From assembly GCA_964023205.1 (NCBI GenBank), contig OZ026837.1, positions 10,221,689-10,285,688 on the forward strand: a stretch of DNA of 64,000 nt. Direction: 5' to 3'. Below the pieces are notes generated by a model, which did not search any database, had not been told where the DNA came from, and worked only from the letters and a program-made list of their open reading frames with translations. Of the stretch, positions 56,201-64,000 are shown one piece after another; position 1 is the first letter of the stretch, and every line of letters begins with the position of its first letter. The translations under genes were made by a program, and so were the position numbers. Source of the DNA: Lutraria lutraria. Lineage: Eukaryota; Mollusca; Bivalvia; Venerida; Mactridae.

Positions 56201-59200
56201 CAATTACCTGCCGTGAATTTTTATGCCCAAAATTTGTTTGACTAACATTATACCTTTACATTATGAATTTCAAGAGGGAATATAGAATTAGGAGACTGTT
56301 ATTAAATTGTCTTGAGAATGTCTACTTTGTGTCTATAGTCAGTTAGTCACTCATTAAGATTTGACAAATCTTAATCTGACATATCAGTTAAATTCAGTAT
56401 TATTTTGTAATCCACAGTTATGGTACAACTGTATAGGATAACTGATTAATACTTGATCTTCACGAACTATCAAATTGTGGAAGTGCTACTGTTTCATCTG
56501 GTTTGATCTATACTTACTATTTAATTTTATATTACAGCAAAATACTTCTACTGGTACACATGTATTTCTTGAAGATACATCTAGTAATGGAACATTTGTC
56601 AATGGAGAAAAAGTTGGTATGTAAACATGATAAAAGTTGAAATTTAATTCCTAATAGTTTATATACATGTACTAAGTGTTTGCTTACCATTTTTCCGTTG
56701 AGTCTATTTTTAAATATTTTCTACCACTAGATATAAATTTCTGTGTCTATGGTTGTTGAGAAGGAAACAAAACCAAAAAATGTATTACCACAGTAACTGT
56801 TGTTCAATAGCCGGGGGACAAAATTCTGAATTTTTATGCCACCCTGGGAATAAACCATTCTTTCGAAACTGTCATTGTTTATTTAGAACAAAATGACCTC
56901 TGAATAATGGCTACCTGTCATTTAAGGCAGTATTTTGTCTTTCTTAAGGTTGGCCTTTGTTCACAGGTTTGGCTGCTCATTTAGAAATCCATAAAACCTT
57001 TCATTTGTATTTTTCAAGCATTGATTCTAACCACATAATGCCAATGCTATTTTTAATTCTTACCTGATTTAGCGTACTGCTGTAACATATCATGGTATCA
57101 TGATTCATTGGAATTAATTGCCAGTGATTTTTTTCTCTGTCAGGTAAGGGATGCAAGCAAGCCCTTAATAACAATGATGAGATTGCTTTGGCTTTGAAGA
57201 AAAATAAAGGTATGTATTTCATCCACATTTTTAAAACTTCAAATTAGGATCCTGGCTTTATAAACATGGAATTGTTCAGTAGTATTTAATGTACTTTCGT
57301 CTACTGAGATGCTATTTAATTCCATAGTGTTAGTCTTTTGTGGATGTATGAAATAGATTTATTTACATTAGACTTGTTTACCTTGCCCCAGAATCTGGAA
57401 CATCACAGAATTTAAAACCACTTAAAACTTATTTTTATTCCTTTTTTCTGTTGGCTAAATTTTCTTTCCTTTCCTGAAAATGACATTAGGATTGTTTGTT
57501 TTAGATAAGGTATAAAATAAAAAGCTGTTAGCATGTTTTATTTTTAACCATAGAACAGAAAGCCCAATTGATTAAAGATTTAGCTATTCTCCTTTTATCT
57601 AAAATAGGGTAAATTTGGAAATGCTGAAATGATTGTTGTATATGTAATAAAAAAATTTCCAAAAGTGTTGCAAAAATCACTTCTTATGTGAATTAATATC
57701 ATGAAATTGTGAAACCAATTTTTTATCTTTTAAACAAAATTGACATCACAAGGCTGAATTTAAATCCATAACCATTATTGATGAACTTGTGGCATTGTAA
57801 GTTAAACTCGGAAGTTTAATAAGTAAGTGTCTCTTTTAACAAATACAGAAACCTTGTACAATTTTTTTCAGCATTTATGTATATGGATCTAGAGGCAGCT
57901 AATGATTCTGATCTACCTCCAGAAATCAAAGAAAAATACACACTGATGAAGACATTGGGCAGGTTACGGCTGTTTCTTCTTCAAATATTTTGTGCATACT
58001 TAGCTGTTGGCAGTGATACTTCATCAGGGTTTGATAAATCCACTTGGCTGCTCATGATAACAAGTAGAAATCATCTCAGGATGAGTTTTAATTGCTGTAG
58101 ATCTAGATAAAAGTTTAAGCTGTTGCCGAGCAGGCCGAGTAGTCTGAAAAAACAAATTGTCAAGCCATGATCCCTACATTGACAATAAGTTGAAAACAAA
58201 GGCCACCTCTGGGAAAGACAAAATGTGGCCTTTATTAAAAGGTGGTCCCTATCAGGTTTGACTTTATACTGTGATCACTCATGTATAGGTCGCACCTGTG
58301 TATAAGAAGCAGGTAAAAGAATCAGTAGATATCCTAGGAAATTTCTTAGTTTATTGTGTGGAACAATATGTTAGTGTTGAGTCTGATTCATGTTTAGATA
58401 AAACATTTATTTTAGTTATTGCTTTTTACAGAGGAGCTTGTGGTGAAGTGAGACTGGCATTTTCTAAAGGTTCTTGTGACAAATTTGCTGTTAAAATAAT
58501 CTCTAAAAAGAAATTCTCTACTGGAGGGAAGCATGCAGTTGTAAGTAATTTGTGGAATGTTTAGTACAAATTTCCTATGATTAGCTTTTTAGCTCACCAG
58601 AGCACGAATGTGCTCAGGGTGAGCTTTTGTGATCGCCTTGCGTCCATCGTGCGTCGTTACGATTACGTGGCGTCCATGTTTACTTAAAACAACATCTCCT
58701 CCTACACCGCTAAGCCGATTGCAACCAAACTTGGCTGGAATGATCCTTGGGTGGTCCCCTTTCAAAGTTGTTCAAAAAATTAAATTTCATTAAAAATTCT
58801 GGTTGCTATGGCAACAAATAGAAAAAACTTAAAAAATCTTCTTGTCTGAAACCACAGGGCCTAGAGCTGAGATATTTGGTGTGTAGCATTGTCTAATGAA
58901 ACTCTACAAAGTTTGTTCAAATTATTCCCCTAGGGTCAAAATTGGCTTCGCCCCGGGGGTAACTTGATTTTACATAGACTTAAATAGGAAATTTAAAAAA
59001 TCTTCTTGTCAAAAACTACAATGCCTAGAGCTTTGATATTTGGTGTGTAGCATAGTCTAGTGAACCTCTACCAAGTTTGTTCAAATTATTGCCCTAGGGT
59101 CAAAATTGGCCCCGCCCCGGGGTCACTTGATTTATATAGACTTATATAGGAAAATTTAAAAAATCTTCTTCTCCGAAACCACAAGGCCTAGAGCTAAGAT

Positions 59201-62200
59201 ATTTGGTATGTAGCATTATCTAGTGGACCTCTACCAAGTTTGTTCAAATTATTGCCCTAGGGTCAAAATTGGCACTGCCCTTGGGTTTATTCTATTTTAT
59301 ATAGGAAAATTTAAAAAATCTTCTTCTCCGAAACCACAAGGCCTAGAGCTAAGATATTTGGTATGTAGCATTGTCTAGTGGACCTCTACCAAGTTTGTTC
59401 AAATTATTGCCCTAGGGTCAAAATTGACTCCGTCCCGGGGGTCACTTGATTTATATAGACTTATATAGGAAAATTAAAAAAATCTTCTTCTCCGAAACAA
59501 CAAGGCCTAGAGCTAAGATATTTGGTATGTAGCATTATCTAGTGGACCTCTACCAAGTTTGTTCAAATTATTGCCCTAGGGTCAAAATTGGCCCCGCCCC
59601 GGGGGTCACTTGATTTATAAAGACTTATATAGGAAAATTAAAAAAATCTTCTTCTCCGAAACCGCAAGGCCTAGAGCTAAGATATTTGGTATGTAGCATT
59701 GTCTAGTGGACCCCTACCAAGTTTGTTCAAATTATTGCCCTAGGGTCAAAATTGGCCCCGCCCCGGGGTCACTTGATTTATATAGACTTATATAGGAAAA
59801 TTTAAAAAATCTTCTTCTCCGAAACCACAAGGCCTAGAGCTAAGATATTTGGTATGTAGCATTATCTAGTGGACCTCTACCAAGTTTGTTCAAATTATTG
59901 CCCTAGGGTCAAAATTGGCCCTGCCCTGGGGTTTATTCTATTTCATATAGGAAAATTTAAAAAATCTTCTTCTCCGAAACCACAAGGCCTAGAGCTAAGA
60001 TATTTGGTATGTAGCATTGTCTAGTGGACCTCTACCAAGTTTGTTCAAATTATTGCCCTAGGGTCAAAATTGGCCCCGCCCCGGGGATCACTTAATTTAT
60101 ACAGACTTATATAGGAAAATTTAAAAAATCTTCTTCTCCGAAACCGCAAGGCCTAGAGCTAAGATATTTGGTATGTAGCATTGTCTAGTGGACCTCTACC
60201 AAGTTTGTTCAAATTATGGCCCCGGGGTCAAAATTGGCCCTGCCCTGGGGTTTATTCTATTTTATATAGGAAAATTTTAAAAAATCTTCTCCGAAACCAC
60301 AAGGCCTAGAGCTAAGATATTTGGTATCTAGCTTTGTCTAATTGTCCTCTTTTAAATCTGTTCATATAATGGCTATGGGATAAAAAACGGCCCAGATGGG
60401 TCACTTGATCTTACTTAGACTCGTATAGAAAACTTCAACAATGTTAATCTCCAAATGACCTTTTCTCCTGGTGAGCATTTATAGGGCCATCATGGCCCTC
60501 TTGTTTTTCAGACTCACAGAAAATATTGTCTACTCACTGTAATATTTAGTGGCTTAATACTGACAATTTGATTTATTGATAGTAAATTTGCTCTTAAATG
60601 AGACATAAGCCTTACAAGTACTATACAGTCATCGAAGTGAGCGTGCATTGGTGTGAAGAAGACCACAGATCATACCCTTGAGTGACATCCATTCTACGAA
60701 TTTCTGAAAAATGCTGTTTTTTCTCCATATATGGCAATTTACCTTTTCCTTAGTAAGTTGGTTAGAATACAGTCCAGGAAAACTAGTTTGGTGAACCAGC
60801 AGTCATTTATAACTGAAATATCGTTGAAAACAGCATTATACCACTAAAACAAACAGTAAATTTTTCGAGGGTTCAACGCAACAGTGTCGTAACTCATATT
60901 GAAATAAGAACAAGTTAACACAGTGTTGCGCTGAGCCCTTGAGTTGTTTGATGGGTTATGTACAGTTTCCATGCTGTTGAATGTTTTGATGATGTTAGAT
61001 AATTTATCAGAAAGTTGAGCTGCAAATGAGTGTTAATATTTTTTATTTTAGAATCTAAGCAAACAGGTGATGAGTGAAGTGAAAATTCTAAAATCTTTAA
61101 AACATGTAAGTTTAATTGTGATATATTGTTTAATCTGATTTACCTGACGCCTACAATGTCACAAATGGTATTTGGTTTGAAATGTGGTTTCATTATTACT
61201 GACACATAAAAGTCGCCTTTGTGGCTGCATCAGCATTGCATATGGTTACATTTTTGCATGCAAGATACTATCATGTACATATATCATCAGTAACCACTTA
61301 TGGCATTGTCTTGAAACTTCAATTAAAGGTCCAGGGGTATCAGACCAACAAGTTAGATTTTGGCCAAATTATGGCCCTTTTTGGACTTGTAAAATTTGGT
61401 TAAAGTTTTGCATGCAAGTTACTTTATGAACATATCAGTAACCACCTACAGCATTGACTTTAAACTTCATCTTAGTTTCCATGGGTATCGGACAAACAAG
61501 TTAGATAACTCTTGTTTATTTCATATCTACCTCATAAATGTAAGAATTATTGGTATTAAACTATCAATTTACAGCAGACAGAAGAGAGTAGGTGGCATTG
61601 TTTGTTACTATTTGAATCTGTGTAAGTCATCTATGCAGAGCAGTTAATTGTATTGTTACTGAAAGATTCAGTTTTATTTCTCTAACTAAAAGTGATATTT
61701 AAGAAACTTAATTTCAAATTATTATACATTTTGTATTAAAAAAGTCAACGGGCGCTGTTTAGAGAATCTGCTTCAAACGAGATATTTCTTTATTCTACTA
61801 AAAGAAGAACAAATGCTACAACTACTGTTTGTGTTATATGAATATATTTACTAGGGTGTAACATCACATCAACAGCTAGGGTCATTTAGTGACTTTCCTA
61901 GCTTTAGCGATGGAGGAGGACTCTTGGTGTACCCCCTTCTACCATTTGTGTTGTATTTTTCAAGAGAATATCGTAGCTGTAATTGATATTATTTTTGATA
62001 TTTCAGCCATGTATTATTGGTATTGAGGATGTTATAGATACGCCAGATGTTTTATATATAGTATTAGAACTGTAAGTACATCATTATGCCCCCTTTTGAA
62101 GAAAAGAGGTACATGTATATTGCTTTGCACATGTTGGCGGTCGGGCCACCAGTCCATAGCCAAACCTTGTCTGAACAATAATTAAAGAACAATTTGGCTT

Positions 62201-63400
62201 TAGGTCCTCAGACTTGGTTTGGAGGTTGGTCATTGCATTTAGATGACCCCTATTGATGCTCAGTTAAATAGGTCAAGGTTTTACTATCCAGTTGGCCTTT
62301 AGGGGGCATCCGTGTTTCACAAACACTTCTTGTTTTAGATTTTATTGTATAGTTTCATTCAGTGTATTTTTAGTTTCTAGTTTTTTTTTCTGCAATACCT
62401 GAGTATAATATCATGGTTAAAGTACAATGTTCAGCTAAGATTTGACATCTTTGGTGACATATTTAATGTATTGGTCATTTGAATTGAATATTTATGTGAT
62501 GGTACTTAATCCAGTATTCTAAAGAAGTGAAGTGTTCATCTGGAGTGTAGAAGGCTAAAATTATGAACATAATATTCAACTATGAAACCAGGTGTGTAAT
62601 AATCTGTTTATTTCCTGGGCACTAAGTATATCTTATTCCAAAATAAAATTACACTTAATATGATCTGTGTATTACAGTGTTGAAGGTGGCGAACTATTTG
62701 ACAAAGTTGTAAGCCTCAGTCAATATGATGAACCAACGGCTAAACTTCTCTTTTATCAGATGGTATTAGCTTGTAAAGTAAGTATGAACTATGAACCCAT
62801 TAAAATCTGATTGACAGGTGCTTGTACCATTTCGGACAAGATTGAAAGAATCTTATTATCATTAATGACAAAGATATTGTTGCTTTACCTGTGTAGACAT
62901 TGATTTTTAGCTCAACTGTTTTCCAAGAAAAAGTTGAGCTATTGAGATCAGTGTGAGTCTGTGCAAAAACGTTAATGTAGCTCATAACTTAGAAACCATA
63001 AAAGGTAGCATCACGAAACTTCATAGGTGGATAGATTTCAGTGAGGCGGTGAACAAAAAGCATTGGCACTGCTCACAGCACTCTTGTTATGATATGAAGA
63101 ACTGATATGTTCCCACAAGATTTTCTTTGCAGTGAAAACAACATTTACAATTTAAATAAAAGGACATGTGAATTTGCTGTAGATAGATTGTGATGAAATG
63201 ATTTCTAAGCGGTGTATGGTATATCAGATATTTCCTACCACAGATTAATTCTTATTTATTGCTCCAAGCCTGACTAAACAAATCTTCATTCTGTACAAAA
63301 CTTATTTTTTGTATCATTTTTTGGTGATAAATATTTACTGTTGTTTTCTTTAATATTTCAGTATTTACATGATCAAGGTATCACACATCGTGATTTAAAA
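53219..63400 (+). CDS. CHEK2: CHEK2 orthologue, checkpoint kinase 2 (3' end outside window)
   Basis: Ten exons: 53219-53342, 55947-56071, 56538-56616, 57144-57209, 57872-57962, 58432-58540, 61052-61105, 62007-62071, 62678-62777 and 63362-63400; 852 nt, 284 residues, all phases consistent, GT-AG. The N-terminus is short and acidic with one TQ (T6-Q7) and one SQ (S21-Q22), versus a longer SQ/TQ cluster in vertebrates; upstream exons are possible. The FHA domain (about 28-135) keeps the phosphothreonine-binding FGR (R52), YSxxH (S75, H78) and SNGT (N100). Kinase features: GRGACGEV glycine loop (161-168), VAIK-type lysine K183, helix-C E207, VEGGELFDKV hinge region and HRDLK (280-284). Family role: dimerising Ser/Thr kinase activated by ATM at DNA breaks. 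The DFG motif, activation loop and C-terminus lie beyond 64000. The exon 5 donor GTTACG is weak. Confidence 0.95.
53343..55946. other. CHEK2 intron 1
   Basis: 2.6-kb intron without a recognised gene. A C14 tract lies at about 55211-55224. A short stretch at 53985-54080 (with CTGAAGGAGACTTACG and TTGACACCCCTGA) resembles 46800-46960 in ZNHIT1 intron 5, so both introns hold copies of one dispersed repeat. Confidence 0.5.
56878..56976. repeat. Fragment of the AAACCTGT TIR family in CHEK2 intron 3
   Basis: AAAATGACCTCTGAATAATGG, GGCCTTTGTTCACAGGTTTGG and related blocks match parts of the element at 38430-38602. Confidence 0.4.
58180..58272. repeat. Fragment of the AAACCTGT TIR family in CHEK2 intron 5
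   Basis: AAAATGTGGCCTTTATT and TCAGGTTTGACTTTATA match the element at 38430-38602. Confidence 0.5.
58591..60510 (+). repeat. 1.9-kb dispersed element with ten internal units, CHEK2 intron 6
   Basis: The left end TAGCTCACCAGAGCACGAAT and right end CTCCTGGTGAGCATTTATAG with GGCCATCATGGCCCTCTTG bound ten tandem units of 153-165 bp. GCCTAGAGCT recurs near 58859, 59024, 59187, 59342, 59505, 59670, 59833, 59988, 60152 and 60305. Two length classes alternate (about 164 and 154 bp), the shorter carrying GGGTTTATTCTATTT in place of GGGTCACTTGATTTATATAG. The form is that of a common bivalve dispersed repeat with an expanded internal array. Non-coding. Confidence 0.9.
61225..61510 (+). repeat. Two-unit diverged repeat in CHEK2 intron 7
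   Basis: About 150-bp units: each has TTTTGCATGCAAG, ATATCAGTAACCAC or ATCATCAGTAACCAC, GCATTG and GGGTATC with ACAAGTTAGAT. Dispersed repeat fragment; the overlapping open frames are not genes. Confidence 0.7.
62083..62336 (+). repeat. Dispersed repeat in CHEK2 intron 8
   Basis: Starts TTATGCCCCCTTTTGAAGAA and ends GGGGGCATCCGTGTTTCACA with AACACTTCTTGTTTT, with CCCCC and GGGGGC near the inverted ends. Related to the composite repeat at 49598-51475 and the end fragment at about 45521-45556. Confidence 0.7.
62908..63090 (+). repeat. Dispersed repeat in CHEK2 intron 9
   Basis: TAGCTCAACTGTTTTCCAAG followed by AAAAAGTTGAGCTATTGAGA, then CATCACGAAACTTCATAGG and CACAGCACTCTTGTTA. The start resembles TAGCTCACCAGAGCAC-type elements in layout. 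Confidence 0.55.
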
Positions 63401-63496
63401 GTGAGTTTATTTCTTACCTAAGGAGAAGCGCAGGCCTTGTTTTAAATATTTACACAAAACTAATCTCTTCAAATTTATTAACAAGCTGTTCTATAT

Positions 63497-63915
63497 TTCT
63501 TCATGTGCCACACATTCATCTGAACAGGTGATCTTTCTTCATGTGCCGCACATTCATCTGAACAGGTGATCTTTCTTCATGTGCCGCACATTCATCTGAA
63601 CAGGTGATCTTTCTTCATGTGCCGCACATTCATCTGAACAGGTGATCTTTCTTCATGTGCCGCACATTCATCTGAACAGGTGATCTTTCTTCATGTGCCG
63701 CACATTCATCTGAACAGGTGATCTTTCTTCATGTGCCACACATTCATCTGAACAGGTGATCTTTCTTCATGTGCCACACATTCATCTGAACAGGTGATCT
63801 TTCTTCATGTGCCGCACATTCATCTGAACAGGTGATCTTTCTTCATGTGCCACACATTCATCTGAACAGGTGATCTTTCTTCATGTGCCACACATTCATC
63901 TGAACAGGTGATCTT
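63497..63915 (+). repeat. 38-bp tandem array in CHEK2 intron 10
   Basis: About eleven units of 38 bp (TTCTTCATGTGCCGCACATT then CATCTGAACAGGTGATCT). They are nearly identical apart from a CCGCAC/CCACAC alternation in which the first unit and later units carry A. Each unit contains CAGGTG, a cryptic donor-like string. Confidence 0.95.
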
Positions 63916-64000
63916 TCAGATATTCCTTTATCTTTTTATGTATGCAGTACACCAAAGTTTGATAACCAACTTATCAAATAGTTTATTCAAGCCACTGATA

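Noticed and set aside
63497..63915. CRISPR-like array of 38-bp units
   Set aside because: Units are contiguous with no variable spacers and lie in a CHEK2 intron; it is a minisatellite.

Overview
This is eukaryotic nuclear DNA: AT-rich, with genes split by introns bounded by GT-AG (and one AT-AC) junctions and dense in dispersed repeats. Bivalve mollusc is the best guess, probably a heterodont. The basis is the gene content (secreted TSP1/vWFA, Kazal and C-type-lectin-like proteins) and repeat families familiar from bivalve genomes; the species cannot be named from sequence alone.

Left third (1-22.8 kb, all minus strand): a tandem cluster of near-equivalent exons, each encoding a signal peptide plus one TSP1-like Cys-rich domain and ending in the same phase-1 donor, GTATG. 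Five are intact (1834-2164, 6610-6946, 16084-16414, 20054-20375, 21336-21660) and two are decayed (about 19480-19720 and 22590-22734). Only one set of downstream exons is recognisable: a second TSP1 exon, a vWFA exon, and a last exon that finishes vWFA 1 and carries a degenerate vWFA 2 (13833-11349). The exon at 16414 fits onto them in phase to give a 618-residue secreted protein. The extra first exons may be alternative 5' exons, truncated paralogues or exons of neighbouring genes. The cluster grew by segmental duplication: 1-2640, about 6230-7580 and about 14960-18120 share flanking DNA as well as the exon.

Middle (22.8-39 kb): a decayed non-LTR retrotransposon (about 22890-24770) broken by a 122-bp insertion with 13-bp target duplications; a three-exon Kazal inhibitor gene on minus (26902-28278); an intronless secreted coiled-coil/C-type-lectin-like gene on plus (30580-31791) with a TATA box; and a 3.66-kb TIR-bounded element (34360-38024) holding a LINE fragment.

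Right (39.2-64 kb, plus strand): two conserved housekeeping genes. A complete six-exon ZNHIT1 orthologue (39232-47848) has a textbook U12-type AT-AC intron through its zf-HIT domain and a 3.2-kb TIR-bounded insert in intron 2. A CHEK2 orthologue (53219 to beyond the window) has ten exons visible, covering the FHA domain and the kinase domain through HRDLK. Between them lies a composite bivalve-type repeat with a nested Penelope-like element fragment (GIY-YIG endonuclease plus a hammerhead-ribozyme-like terminal motif). Related motifs lie at 33.95 kb and 23.34 kb. CHEK2 introns hold a ten-unit array of about 160 bp and an eleven-unit 38-bp array.

The genes form no pathway. ZNHIT1 (SRCAP/SWR1 H2A.Z loading) and CHEK2 (DNA-damage checkpoint) are separate nuclear genes; the left and middle genes look like secreted effector or recognition proteins typical of expanded bivalve families.
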